Positions 1-11,583 of a stretch of 64,000 nt of DNA are shown here, piece by piece. The translations under genes and the position numbers were made by a program. The stretch spans positions 15,425,081 through 15,489,080 of the forward strand of contig CP099848.1 of assembly GCA_030062745.1 (NCBI GenBank), in the 5' to 3' direction. The notes beneath the pieces are model-generated. The model saw only the letters and a program-made list of their open reading frames with translations. It was not told where the DNA came from and searched no databases. Numbering within the stretch: position 1 is the first letter of the stretch; every line of letters starts with the position of its first letter. Source of the stretch: Capitulum mitella. Taxonomy: Eukaryota; Arthropoda; Thecostraca; Pollicipedomorpha; Pollicipedidae.

Positions 1-187
1 CGACGATCCTGTTTACAGCTATGGCTCTTTGAGATGAAAAGTTTAGGCCAGACAGCTAAAAGGCGAAGTGTGCTAGATTAGCAGCTCTTCCAGAATACCA
101 AGCTTCTACCTATCACTAGTTCATGCACCTGCATACCTATGTGGCTACTTGTTCCAACTCTGCAATTCTGCACGCATCACCACCTAT

Positions 188-350
188 CACGGGCGCAGCC
201 AGAATTTTCTTAAGGGGGGGGCCCGGAGCTCCAACGTGAACAGAGATCATACGGAAACCGCCTGCTGGGAAGACTTTGTGCAATGGTTCTCACAAAATGC
301 TGGCCTAATGGGGGTCGGACCCCCGTCCCCCTCACTTGGCTACCCCGGTG
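188..350. mobile_element. hAT-type MITE, 163 bp, with exact 8-bp TSD
   Basis: A short non-autonomous DNA transposon. It starts CACGGGCGCAGCCAG and ends GGCTACCCCGGTG, which are imperfect inverted repeats of one another. It is flanked by the identical 8-bp direct repeat CCACCTAT at 180-187 and 351-358. An 8-bp duplication and CA(G)GGG...AGCC termini are typical of hAT elements. The interior is G/C-homopolymer rich and has no real ORF. A sister copy lies at 49413-49572 with a similar interior. The superfamily is inferred from the TSD and termini only. Confidence 0.8.
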
Positions 351-358
351 CCACCTAT

Positions 359-859
359 CATCGCTTGTAGTTTCGGTTTCAGGTTACTTTGCATGCCGTC
401 TTGTTTGTCGCGAGGGCGGAACATTCGCTTATGTTTCAGTGCTGCCACATTCCTGTCACATTGCAGCAGAAGTACTGCGCCCAGAAAAAAATCCGAGAAA
501 TGAATGTTTATAGGGCCAGTGGTGTACTCAATACACTTACTAAAATCGTTTCATGCTTAAATAACCGCTTCCCCTCAGATCCCTATGGGTTGTGAACAGC
601 TAATCAGCCAATAGATAGCTTGTCGGAATTTTCTAGGGATGTTTTCTGAGGGGTGATTTAAGCCGGCCTTTATTCATTTAAGCCGGTTTAAACTGGCTTA
701 AATTAGTAAAAGGCATTGGTTAACATAACTTTAATTTAATGTCTTCTTCAACCCGGATTTAGAGGCATATCATTTTTCAACTTTCCCTTGCAACCCCGAG
801 GGGTTACGTTAAAAATAAAAGGAAAGGTTACGTTAAAAGTAAAAGGAAAAAGTGATACA
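359..859. other. No gene recognised
   Basis: AT-rich sequence with a short internal duplication of GGTTACGTTAAAA around 803-840. I see no exon, RNA gene or complete transposon. It may hold the 5' flank of the DM4/DM12 gene. Confidence 0.5.
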
Positions 860-979
860 ATGGCCCACGTGCCGCTTCCTGTCGCCGTTCCTACACTTTT
901 TCTTCTGACAGTTATTCCTGCCAGAAGAAGAACTCCAGAACTGGATGCATCGGGATGTCGTCGCCAGCGCTGGTCCTAG
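860..979 (+). CDS. Possible signal-peptide first exon of the DM4/DM12 gene
   Basis: An ATG at 860 opens a 39-codon frame that begins MAHVPLPVAVPTLFLLTVIP, then ARRRTPEL. This is a short n-region, a hydrophobic core and a small residue before a basic stretch, which resembles a cleavable signal peptide. DM4/DM12 proteins are usually secreted or membrane-inserted, and the first well supported exon of the neighbouring gene lacks a start Met, so this could supply the N-terminus. I could not find a convincing donor that joins it in phase, so the link is inference. Confidence 0.25.
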   Translation: MAHVPLPVAVPTLFLLTVIPARRRTPELDASGCRRQRWS

Positions 980-1145
980 TTAGTCGTTGCCGATAGGTTC
1001 TGGGTGATTTCAGCCCCCAAACTGAAGACGCCGTCTGTCCCACCGAGACCGAGTATGCTTCACCTCCTGCTGGCCAATCAGCGCGTGTCTGTGGAAGGCG
1101 CCACCCTGACTTGTCGCAACGTGGTGGGATCTGCCGCCGCTCAAG

Positions 1146-3127
1146 TGGCGCTGGGACGACGTCAAGTTCCGCGGCTCAGTCCTCCTCCTGCTCACGTCCT
1201 CCGTGCTCCTGTCCGACCTGTTCAAGATCGACGAAGTGGCCAGGTTTGTAGGTTCCCACGTGCGCTGTAGACGTTGCTGAGAGGCGTCGATGGCTAGCGA
1301 TACGTACGGGCCGTGATCGCCCACCGTTCGGCTGCAAGTGTTTCAGCTAGCACAGCTAGGCGGCTGCCGCTTGTTTCAGACGGAATTGGCGCTGTCGCGA
1401 CCCTTCTGGTCGATGACGACGTCGCTAAGCATGCCGGTGCTGACCGACGCGGACGGCGACGGCTCCAAAAAGCTGCGCGGCATCGTGCAGCTCGCCTTCC
1501 CCATCATCGTCTTTCTGGACACGCTCTTTGATGAGAACGGCGCCGCCACCGGACGGTGGGTGATCCCTCGGCTACAGCGCACGCATTATAGCATCGGAGT
1601 TATTTAGTATCCCAGCTTTATACAAAACATGACTAAAATCGCATTATTATTTACCATACTGAACAATAGGCATCGGTACGTATGTCTCCCGCCGCGGCCG
1701 TCCTGGATAAAAAGCTTTAGAGAAAGTCGGTGACGACGTAGCAGTGTCAAGAGACCCCTCCGTACTCGCGCCATTTCAGTGACCGGAGTCTGGCCGGTGA
1801 CCAGCTGGAGATATTTCACTCGATCGAGCGCTCCCTGAGTTCGGTGGGAATGGAGGGTCGTCCGTGCCTGCTGCGCTTCATCTGCGAGCTGCACCAGCAC
1901 CCGGTCGGCCGCCGGTCAGTGATCGGAGAGCTTCTGACCATCATATTCACGTGAGTCGCCGCTCAGACTGGTCTGAGCACAGAACAGAAACCTTTCCTTG
2001 TCGAACAGGTGTCTTGCTTTTGACCTGTTACTTTTAATCGCCGGCTAGTTGTGCGTAACCTCAATCAGTGTTCATGCGAGTGCGTGCTTTGTGACTTATA
2101 AAGACCGAGTGATTGAAGGAAATGTTAAAGGTGTTTATGCTTGCATTAAATCCCTGCTTGCTGTCGTTGATTTTCCATGGTAGTGGCCTTGATTTTGTCG
2201 CAGGGAAGGGAAAACTGGGCACGGTATTGAAACTGTATTATGCCTATACTTCCAGTGCGGACTGGCGAGGAACATTGCGCCTGCTACCATTATTTTTTCG
2301 TCCCATTTCTCCGTCAGTAAGCTCCACCTCTCCTCCTCTCTGCGGAGGAAGGAAAAAGTACCATTTTTTCCCGATTTCAAGGCTTCTTTTGAAAAAAAAC
2401 GCTTCTGCGTTTTACCGAAATATGAAATGATTACTAGGCGTAGACAGTCATTCAAGCAGCCCAATGAAGCATTATGGCTTTTCTCCATCCACAAATGCGC
2501 TCTGTTTTTGCATCGGGTCCATGGGGCACTACATATCCCATCTTTCCTGGTTCCCCTGAAGGCATTATCCTCAAATTTTCAAGGAATACGTAATAGGTAT
2601 GAAAGGTTGCTTTTGGAATTTCAGGGCGATTGGAGCAGCCGTTAGCGGTCATCTTGCGAAAAACCTCTGTTACACTGGCCTGGCGAGACCCCTCCAATGT
2701 GGCAAAGATTAAAATAGCAAGCTTACCTGCCTAACCTAAAAACCACTCTTCACCAAGACATAAAAATATCGAAAAAATCACTTGTCCCTCAAGGTATTCC
2801 CACAGTTTTTTATATCAACGGCCCAAGAGGCCACAAACATTACGTTGGCTTGTGGAATACCCGTTTCGCCTCCACGGCGGCCATCGCCTCCATGCAAACC
2901 ACTCACAGTGCTCGTGCTGCAGGCCCAAGCCGTCTCTTCTGGACGTCCTGCACGACTACACGGAGGCCGGAGAACGGGGCAGCGGCGGCGGCGACTGTGC
3001 TGCCACCTACCCGGGCTGTCCGCTGTCCCTGCTGGCCGTGATGAGAGGAGGGGCAGGCCACCGCGACGAAGCTGTCCCTCACAAGGTAAGCGGCGGGCAC
3101 CGAACTGGAAGCGTGGGCTGCTCGTGA
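1146..3127 (+). CDS. DM4/DM12 family protein (arthropod-type), four exons, 5' end incomplete
   Basis: Exons are about 1146-1247, 1380-1555, 1780-1950 and 2923-3127. Every junction has GT-AG borders and the phases agree: 1247/1380 phase 0, 1555/1780 phase 2, 1950/2923 phase 2. Exon 1 encodes a hydrophobic stretch (GSVLLLLTSSVLLSDLF), either a signal anchor or a membrane segment. Exons 3 and 4 carry the family signature: a helix with SIERSLSSVGMEGRPCLLR, then FICE, then TEAGERGSGGGDCAATYPGCPLS. This reproduces the usual four-cysteine pattern (C-LLR-ICE, then GDC-x3-YPxCPLS). The DM4/DM12 family is known from arthropods and its function is largely unknown; members usually carry a signal peptide. 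The final exon runs to a TGA at 3125-3127, but a strong donor (AAG then GTAAGC at 3086, phase 0) could splice onward. The start codon was not located, and the acceptor before 1146 is weak. Confidence 0.72.
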
Positions 3128-4115
3128 AGGAGTTGTCATACTCAAAGACTGTTCCGGACGACTGCGTGATGATTTGTGCACAGTGGTGGGAAACGCTGTA
3201 GCGAGTTCCACGCGTGGAGTCGGAATCAAAGCTGGCGTAGTGACTCCGCTTCCTTGGCTCGCTTCACAGATCGGGGAGATGCCTGTCATCAGCAGAGTTC
3301 AGGCCAACACAATCCGGATTGGCCAGTCAACAAAGTACACAGAAGGCTTCGACCAGGACTTTCACGAGACATCGCCGAACGGTTTATTCGGTGTAAACGT
3401 GGCGGCACAGCCGATCTGAGCGGCAGCGAAGACGCTTGCGGAGGTCTTCTGCCAGAAATTACAAAGAATGTGGATCTTGGCTGTGTAAACAGAAAAAGTG
3501 CGTAAGTGTGGAGCAACACAGACCCAAATAACACGCTCGGAATTTGGTTCCATCACGCCTCGTGTTGAATAGTAATGAACCGAATTTGAATAAAACAACG
3601 TCAGTATTCTCATTTTTTAGCGGGAGAATAGTGTATTGTCCGTGAGCAACACCACATCTGCTCACGAGACGTGAAGCTATTGAGATGCTGAATCCCCCAC
3701 TCACCGATTGGAGTCCGGGAAAGAGCGAAATTTCGCTGTCCTCCGCGACAACCAGCTTGAGAGGCTGCGACACAAAATGCACCTGACAGTCGAGAGTATC
3801 GTTAAATGATCCAATACGCGAGCAACCAACCCATCGGACGTTAAATTCAACATTAACCCCGAGGCGTTCGTCGCTACAAAAAATGTTTTAAAAATGGCCT
3901 GCGTCCCCCCTTGAAGATGTGCCTCCCTTCAGCCATTGCTGTTGATGGCGCACACAGCCCGTCGTCAGCCACTGCACCAAACACTGGGACTACCGCTAAG
4001 TGGCCTCTATACGGAGTTTCACATGGTATGCGTGACGTACGGTGCAAATCGACAAAGCGATTTACCGCAGAACGCCTGCGTGGCGTCATGGATCAGGGTT
4101 GATATCATTAGCAGG
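3128..4115. other. No gene recognised
   Basis: Mixed-composition DNA downstream of the DM4/DM12 gene. The open frames here are short, overlap on both strands and have no recognisable motif. It may contain the true 3' end of that gene if the donor at 3086 is used. Confidence 0.5.
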
Positions 4116-4314
4116 CAGGCACGTAGCCAGGATTTTCCTCAGGGGGGGGGGGCAAATGTCAAATTTCGTCATATGTCACAGGCATATGACGAAATTTACA
4201 AGAAAAGGCAGTAATTTTAGGAAATTTATCTCATATGTATTGCACAGGAAAACATATAATGCTTGTTTTGCAATATATCCATGTATGTATGTATACATGT
4301 ACATATATATATAT

Positions 4315-4358
<44 letters not shown>

Positions 4359-4545
4359 CATTTAGCCAGAAAACGCCGGTCGCCATCGCCGCGCTCGTAC
4401 CGCAACAACCAATGCTAACAGGGACGTAACCAAGGGGGCCATGGGGGCCATGGCCCCCTCCCCTGAGCCAAGTGGTCTACACTAGATACATGGCGATTTC
4501 GCATGAATACGTAATACTAATCATATAATACATGTACATGTATAC
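4116..4545. mobile_element. Two half-copies of MITE family A in opposed orientation, with an (AT)n core
   Basis: The left part begins at 4116 with CAGGCACGTAGCCAGG and contains a perfect 15-bp inverted repeat (4161-4175 with 4183-4197, arm AAATTTCGTCATATG). The second part starts at 4411 with CAGGGACGTAACCAAGG, which is the complementary end of the same family, and runs in the opposite direction. Each half fades out in AT-repeat sequence. Full copies are at 11163-11418 (minus) and 18905-19175 (plus). No coding capacity. The 8-bp duplication at the 18905 copy identifies the family as hAT-like. Confidence 0.65.
4303..4354. repeat. (AT)n microsatellite
   Basis: About 52 bp of nearly pure alternating AT inside the MITE-A half-copy. 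It generates the YIYIYI open frames on both strands, which are not genes. Confidence 0.95.
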
Positions 4546-4549
4546 ATGC

Positions 4550-4587
<38 letters not shown>

Positions 4588-4588
4588 A
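4550..4588. repeat. (AT)n(GT)n compound microsatellite
   Basis: Alternating AT passes directly into alternating TG. It sits at the inner border of the reversed MITE-A half. Confidence 0.9.
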
Positions 4589-4589
4589 A

Positions 4590-4927
4590 TAATGATAAAT
4601 AAATATAATAAATATAATAATAAATATGTACGCTACTTGTGGTGCATATATATGTATGTGAACAGATAAATAAATAGATAGATAGGTAGGTAGGTAGACA
4701 GATAGAATACATCAGGATAGATAGAAACATCGCTTTAGACTTTATTCTTTACTTTCTGCCTATCTTTTATCTGTTGCGGTCGTTCTTTTCGTTATTATTA
4801 CTCATTTGCATTTAAAACCAGCAGAAAATATGGGGGGGGGGCAAATCAGCATTGGCACGCCCAAATCAACATTGGGCGGGCCAGGGCCCTCCCAATGAAA
4901 TGAAATGAATGCAAATCGACACCCATG
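4590..4927 (-). mobile_element. MITE family B copy, reverse orientation, degraded
   Basis: Read on the minus strand, this matches the well bounded family-B element at 54170-54569: an end close to CATGGGTGTCGATTT, then a tract with 'CCCAATGTTGATTTGGGC', then GATA/TATC-rich sequence. Only the terminus at about 4927 is clear; the inner end is lost in tetranucleotide repeats. Non-autonomous, hAT-like by analogy with the 54170 copy. Confidence 0.55.
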
Positions 4928-5737
4928 TGTTTTTATGTGTTTCCAAATTCGTGTCAAATACAGCCTATACTTTGGCCACCATGTCGCGAGGGAGGGAGCA
5001 GGGAGAGAGCAGCGCAGGGGACGCCTTCCTCCCATGCTGAGCCCCCCAACCCTTTCTCCTCCGGCCGGCTGCAGGGGCACTTCCGCTACAGCGATGGAGT
5101 ACCATATGGAAGCCGGGAGGACTCATTGGTGCTTAGCCCGAGCATTGGTGCTCGTCTTTAGGTAGACAAAAATGCAAGGGGCTCCTTTCGCTAGGAGCGG
5201 AATTAGTATTTTAGCTTTACCAAAACGTGTCCATCCTTCACAGAATTTCGGATATCCCACAGAGATGACCTAGATGACTGGATCTGCCAAATACGCGGCA
5301 GGCGCTAAATTATTACAGCAGCATTGCAGAGGCGATAGAAAGTAAGGAAACCAAGCACGTGTGAGCAGGGTGTACTTAAGCACAGGCACGTAACTCTGTA
5401 TACAGTTGATTGGGAACTTTCCATACCGAAGGAAATTACTGGTATGTAATTCTATGCCGATATTTTGACCCATTCATGTGTTTTCTTGACTTATGAAGTA
5501 AAGTTCTGTAAATAAGTTATCATTATCGCATTTTAGGGTCCAAGGAATTTATTTTTCCGTACCAGAATTTGCCTCAGGTCTATACCCACGCGCAAGCATA
5601 GTCATATTGTTGCGGCCGTGCTGTACTGCGGCGGCATCTGCGATGCGTTTCACGTCCGCTTCTCTGTTGTTGGCCGCGGTTGCGCGTAACTCTGTCGTTT
5701 GGACTGTTCTGCATTACAATTTTTGTTTCTCTACGTT
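4928..5737. other. No gene recognised
   Basis: Unique-looking intergenic DNA. A GC-rich patch at 4985-5100 gives overlapping frames on both strands without splice signals or motifs that I trust. Confidence 0.45.
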
Positions 5738-5816
5738 AGCCTAATGCGCTAACGCGCGGCAATTTGTCATAATCACTTAGAGGTCGTAGGATCGAGCCCG
5801 TCTCAGGGCAAATCTT
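5738..5816 (+). repeat. tRNA-Met-like sequence, probably a SINE head or tRNA pseudogene
   Basis: It contains an A-box-like segment (TTAGCCTAATGCGCTAACG), an anticodon-loop-like TCATAATC as in elongator tRNA-Met (CAT), and a B-box-like GGTCGTAGGATCGAGCC. The acceptor strands and the T stem do not pair, so it is not a functional tRNA. Internal Pol III boxes without a cloverleaf are typical of tRNA-derived SINEs. Confidence 0.45.
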
Positions 5817-7340
5817 TATGGTCCCGACTGAGGCGGAATATTCTGGACAGCAGCTTTCCACGTGTGCGCGCAGCGGCGTGCATGCCGCTGTTTGATTGGC
5901 TGGGGGTGGCGACCGAGGAGAGGTCGGGGCGGCTCGGGGGCGATAGGTCAGTCCAGGCCGGGAAGACGACCGACTGACGCCTGACGAGACACACGACTTG
6001 ACACAATACTAGTCGGCTTCCGTCGTATAATATATACGTCGAAACGTTGAGTTAAAGACCTGGCAATTTTCACGCCGGCTGTCGGCGGGCGCCGCAACTG
6101 TACGCAGTAAGAAATTAACGGGAACTAATTTTAGTGTTCCTTTATTTTTGCGACATAAGCCTATCCATTTAAATTTTATTGATCTTCGTGGTTCTTGTGA
6201 TGGTTGCTCGTGCTTAAATTTTGGAAACATTCATTAGTTACCAATCTACTCAACTGGCGCAGTTTTATTCGCGAAAGCCTGTTTATTTCCAAAATATTCT
6301 ACTTTTTAGGACTTTTTGGGGTTCTTGGTATTACTTACGTCTGTGCAAGCCAGTTCTGCCATTTTCTACCCATTTTCAGTAATTCATCGCTGATTTTGAC
6401 GGTGGTACATTCCGCCTCATAACAGTTATTCGCGACCTGACCTCAGGTCAATGGCTGGAAGTCATTGATACTTTGCCCAGTGACGGTAACTAGATGTCTG
6501 CTTCACTCCACACTGAAAATATTATGAAAAATTCTGCCAGTTTCCGAAAAAAACGACGACATGTCTTAAGACCAAGAAAATTCCGAAAAATCTGAGATAG
6601 CAGATTTGTTGCACTTATAACGTTCACTGATTCCTGAAAATATTCTTGTGATATCTTGTTTTGCAAAAAAGTTACAGGGCGCTAAACTTTTTTGGACGTA
6701 GGTTCGTTTGACCTGACCTAGGTGAGACACCTGACTTGATCTGATGTCAAAACTTTGACACAAGGTGTAAAAATAATCAAGCAAAAGGTACACGAAGTTT
6801 TGTGGCGCTGTGTTTGATCATTCTCCCGCAATCCTAGAAAAACCTCGGGGGGGGGGGTCAACCGTCCCGCCCCAGTCGGCGCAGGTTAATGATCGGGTAT
6901 CTAGAAACCTTTACCTTCAGGTGCTTTGAATCTGCGGCTCGATCTCGATCTCTCGCCCTCGATCATGTTGCCTGATGATTTGCAGACGCCTCTATCACGG
7001 AATGATGTAGTCGTAGATGGTGGCATTGAGGGTTCTTTTCCAAGTGGTTACTGAGCTGTTTGTATGTGGCCGTCTAATGCGCGCTGCTGAATAAACTACG
7101 CTGAGGATTTACTCTGTGAATGGGAATATTCGAACGGATCGTTGGGGGCCCCACGGGCTAGGTTCTTAACAACATGTAAGACTAGAATGCACCGTCCAAG
7201 ACGGCTCTGCCTTGCCTATTGACAGCCCCATGTCATGAGCGTAGGAACGCGGGGGAGGGGGAGGGCAGAGGGCCATGACCTTCCAGCCACCATGAGGAGA
7301 TTTATCATTAGGCCTGTTGAAAAAAACGTCTTGGCTCTGT
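5817..7340. other. No gene recognised
   Basis: Intergenic DNA without a supportable exon. There is a poly-G run near 6847 and short ORFs on both strands without family motifs. Confidence 0.45.
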
Positions 7341-7344
7341 GCCG

Positions 7345-7640
7345 TAGCTAGGATTTTTTTCGGGAGGGGTCCTGGGGAGTGAGGGGCCCCCAACGCTGGT
7401 GGGGCCCCTTGAACACTACGGGGCCCTATGGCCAGGGGTGTCGTTTTGTTTAAATGGTTTGGGAAGGGGCAGATCGAGGGGGCCTCACAGCCTAACCTCT
7501 CCCAAAATGTGAGTCTCTCAACGGATGTAGGGCACTGCTTTGACCGACGGCAGTTGATCTGAAAAAAACGACGAGTCATAGAAGATATTTTATTTGTTAC
7601 ATATATGCGGATATATACATTCATGTATATCTCTATATAT
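7345..7640. mobile_element. Fragments of hAT-type MITEs
   Basis: GTGCCGTAGCTAGGATTTTT near 7341 resembles the start of the family-A and related MITEs. CAGGGGTGTCGTTTTG near 7434 is the left terminus of family B. The following text includes a CCTAACCTCTCCCAAAATGTG block that is the reverse of the conserved family-B interior. The copy is rearranged and no TSD was found. Confidence 0.45.
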
Positions 7641-8248
7641 ATATATGTATGTATGCTTATGCATTGTTTATTACAAAATACAGGGGTCATGGCGTTGATG
7701 GTCTTCTTTGATGTGACCGATTGTTCGTATAAGTCGTTTCGTTTCCAATGAATGTGCAATAAGGACGTTGCCGAAGCTCATTATAATATAAAGAGCACGC
7801 AAAAAATCGTATTTGGTTGTCGATCAAACGTTTCGTCTTCACATGAGACGTCTTTGAAAATAAGTATGGGCCTACGGCATCAGTCCAACTTAAATTTAAA
7901 AAATAAAGCGCACGATTAGTAAAAACATGGATCTTCTGTTTCGCACACAATTAAGCATAGACAAGCAGCGCAGGAACAATACACGGGAGACCAGTACAGC
8001 ACCTGTTCATATATTCACAGTCTAGGCCCTAGTGAGAGCCCTTCAGGCAACTGCACGATCCCACACGCGTTGACGTAGCGGTTAATTAATGGACCCATAT
8101 CCCGAGTGAACATGGCTTCAAGAGCCGCTATGCGCCGTTCACCCGTTGCCCTCATCAGGATCTTCATGTTCGAGGTGATGGTGCGACGAGTCAGGTGTTC
8201 ATGGTGGTGTTCTGTGTGAGCATATATATACCTGGATAAATATGACGT

Positions 8249-8299
<51 letters not shown>

Positions 8300-8338
8300 G
8301 TAGCTATGTATATGTGCCGTACATATGCCGATTGCATG

Positions 8339-8378
<40 letters not shown>
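8249..8378. repeat. Two (AT)n microsatellites
   Basis: Alternating AT at about 8249-8297 and 8343-8378, separated by about 45 bp of mixed sequence. Confidence 0.92.
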
Positions 8379-8379
<1 letters not shown>

Positions 8380-8399
8380 CATTTATCCAAAGCATCATA

Positions 8400-9960
8400 A
8401 CAGTGGTTTGTAGTACCGGTACGAAGAGAACCCTTGGTGTTTCCAGAAAACCTCTAAAACATTAAGGACAAATTTAAACCACACTAGGGCACCGTTGCGA
8501 GTTACTCTGGATATACGATCATCAAAGGCCCATTCAGGGAGTTCAGAGTCCACAAAAACTCCAATGTGTGGGCCTCCTGAAGGTACTGAAGGGCCTCTCA
8601 AAGGTTTAAGGGGTCTGCAAATATTTCATGTGGTCCACTAAATGAATTCAAATAGACTTTCGGGAATGCCTCTCCTTGGATTTATATGAAGTGTCCATTA
8701 GGTTTTTTGTGGAGTTCTAAACGTTTTAGGTATGCCCTTGATATTTTCATAGGGCTCATGAAACATTTACTTGTCCAGTGCACCCTTTCCAGAATATATG
8801 AGATGTCTGAAAATATCAAGGACATTTCGAATAAAGTTCAGGAGGGACCCTCGAACACGACGGAGGTCCTTTCCTTTCTTTAAGGATCCATCGAGTTTGT
8901 GGAAAATCTCCTGTCTTTTGAGAACCCCCTTAATGTTTTCCGAGGGCGTCTCAGACATTTCCTAATCCGGTCGAAAACACCTGTCCTGAATGTTTCAGAG
9001 ACCCTTCCAAATACCAATGGGCCCCTCAAATGTTTGAGGGCCGCACAAAGACTGTAATGAGCCTTCTAGAGGAATCCATTGAGGACCCCTTAGAATTTAG
9101 GGAGCCACTCCTTAGATTGGTCTAAAGGGTCCTTGAAGTTTTTCTGTGGAGCTGTCGTTCTTTTTAGGGAGACCTGTATATTTCAAAATGGGCCTAAAGC
9201 GTTTCCTCGTCCGGTGTACCCTTTCTGTGTTTGATGTGCCCTCTGAAAATACCAGGGTCCTGTTAATGAATTCAAGGATTCGTTGCAGGGAATTCCGAGG
9301 AACATTATTCCAAAGGAATTGTTTTGGCATTAGGAATTCTTTAGGTGTTAAACCTCAGGCCCTCCCTGAACTAGTTTAGAGGGCCCTTTGGAGTTTTGTG
9401 GACCCTCAGGCGTTTCGACAGGTCCCTTGATATTTTCAGAGGGTCTCTCAAACAATGCCTCGTCCGGTTCAAAACTCCCTTTCGGAATGTTCGGACCATT
9501 TCAAAAAATTGGGGGCGTCGCAAAAAAATCAACGTATCCTCGAGACTAATTCAAAAGGGTCGTTCAGTCCTCTTAGGCCATGGCAAAGGTCATTTCTTCA
9601 GTTCATCCAAAGAGCCCAGGAGAGTTTTTTTGGAAACACGATCTTTTGAGAGAGCTCATGGTATTTTCAGAGGGCCTCTGAAACATTTTATAGGTTTCCC
9701 CAATCATTTCCTCGTTGATTTAAAAATCCTCTTCTGATTGTTCAAGGGGATCCCTAAGAATGCTTCTGGAGGGCAGCTAAGACCGGAGGAGAGCCCATTG
9801 GATTCCTCTTGAGAGCCCCCTGGAATTCATATAATTAGGGACCATTGGAGTATGCTGTTGGGCTCTGGAGCTTTTGAGTGTGTCCCCACCATTGTTAGAG
9901 ACTCCTCAGACTTTGAGGAGAGGATTTTCGTAACCAGACAAGGAAATCTTTCTGCAACTT
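8400..9960. repeat. Degenerate GC-rich satellite-like array
   Basis: About 1.5 kb made of diverged modules of roughly 35-40 bp. They keep returning to the theme 'cagaGGGCCTCTgaaa...tttt' (for example near 9438, 9672 and 8990). The same style of module fills 28.9-30.7 kb and 46.5-48.6 kb. Open frames here (e.g. 9396-9737) are shadows of the repeat. Unit length is judged by eye. Confidence 0.6.
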
Positions 9961-11162
9961 GAATTTGCTCACTGACTAGCACTGTCGTTTGAAGAAGTTG
10001 CAGAATGCTTCGTCAAATTCAAATGTCATTCCAGTCATGGGCTCCGCCAAAGCATCGTGGACTCTATTTCAAGATTGGGGAACCTGAAGTAACCATGGGG
10101 GCTGAAATAAACATTGATGGAAGGTGCTTGGACCCCCCAAAAGAATTCAAAATTAAGTCCCTGCCCATGGTTAGAGCACTGGTGATACTTGGTAAGAACA
10201 TACTTTCTTCCCCATAATAACCAAGCTTTCTATTGAGAACGCTGGCCTGGATTATCTGTCTTTACTGCTCTGGCTACTGGTGCCCCGTTAATGGTACAGC
10301 TCCCACTTTTCTGGATCTAAAAGGTCAGGCGGCCTGCCAGGCGCCAACCTGTCTACATTTACATTGAATTGCTTTGATGATCGCCTAGTTACGCCGCTAC
10401 GATGCCCGGCTCTGGCACCCAGCAGCCATTCCAGGGCGAGGTACCTTTCCTGCCAGGAGCTGCCTTTACTTAACCGGATCCCTAACATTTCTAGGTTAGT
10501 GAGCATTGGGGCCCTTCGGGACATGCCAGAGGGTCGGCCCAGGAGATTACCTTCCCATGCTAAGAATTTCTAGAGTTGAGATGATGAGATACCTAGGGCC
10601 TTTGGCTTACATTACGTCACTGGGGCTCCCTTCCCGATACACCCACGCTACCCATGGCAGGAGGACCTTTGCTGGCTGGCGGCTCCTTTATAAAGCATCC
10701 TCTCCTGTCCTCGCATATGCCTTTTGGCATGTATATGCTAGGAGGCCCAATCACCTTTCCCAGGGACACCTTCCAGGAGCACCCTGCTACCAACCAGAAG
10801 GGTCTTTGCCTGGGGTCTGGGGACCGTTTGCGGTGGAGTGGATTTGCCTTTCCCAACCAGGGATCGGGGCCCCTTTAGGCAAATGTCAGGAGGCCCTTCG
10901 TGGGTTCTTCCCTACACACCTACACCATCCATGGCAGAAGGACCTTTGCTGGCTGGCGGTTCCTTTGCAGAGCACCCTTTCCTGTCCTCGCATGTGCCTT
11001 TTTGGCTGGTATATGCCGGGGGGCCCACTTACCTTCCCCAGGGGCACCTTTCGAGGGGCACCCCTCTATCTGCCAGAGGGGTCTTTACCTGGGGTCTGGA
11101 GGCCCTTTGTGGTGCAGTGGATTTGCCTTTCCCAGCCAAGACAAATGCCAGGAGGCCTTTCA

Positions 11163-11418
11163 CAGGAACTTAGCCAGGGGCATGGTGGCCAGGCCCTCCC
11201 TGGGCCAAGCGGTGACAAATATCGATTTTGCAGGAATACGGATTAGTGATCATATATCTGTTACAAAAGCAAACATTATATGTTTTTTTCCTGTGCGGAA
11301 AACATTAACTACGTAGCACTGCTGCTTTTTCCTGTAAACGTCGTCATATGCCAAAGGCATATGGCAAAAAATTGACATGTGCCCCTCCCCCCCGAGGAAA
11401 ATCCTGGCTACGTGCCTG
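11163..11418 (-). mobile_element. MITE family A, full copy, minus strand
   Basis: It begins CAGGAACTTAGCCAGGGG and ends with the reverse of CAGGCACGTAGCCAGG at 11418. Flanks are GCCTTTCA (11155-11162) and GCTCTTCG (11419-11426). The uninterrupted neighbouring unit has GCCCTTCG at the same place, so the two flanks are diverged halves of an 8-bp target duplication. It has the family hairpin (TCGTCATATG...CATATGGC). Non-coding. Confidence 0.75.
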
Positions 11419-11583
11419 GCTCTTCGTGGGCCTTTCCTGGCACACCGACACCATCCCATGACAGACGGACATTTCCTTGCTGGCGGCTCCTTTGCAGAGG
11501 AGCATCCTTTCCGGTATTCGCCTTTTGGTAGGTACATACCGGGGTACTCACTTACTTTTCCCGGTCAGGGGGCACCCCGCATA

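Noticed and set aside
7166..7759. 197-aa minus-strand frame
   Set aside because: It runs through MITE fragments, poly-G/C and an (AT)n tract; mixed low-complexity, no family.
10506..11246. 246-aa open frame with repeated GPFVVEWICLSQPG-like segments
   Set aside because: The repetition follows the 285-bp tandem units, overlaps equally long frames in other phases and has no domain or splice context.
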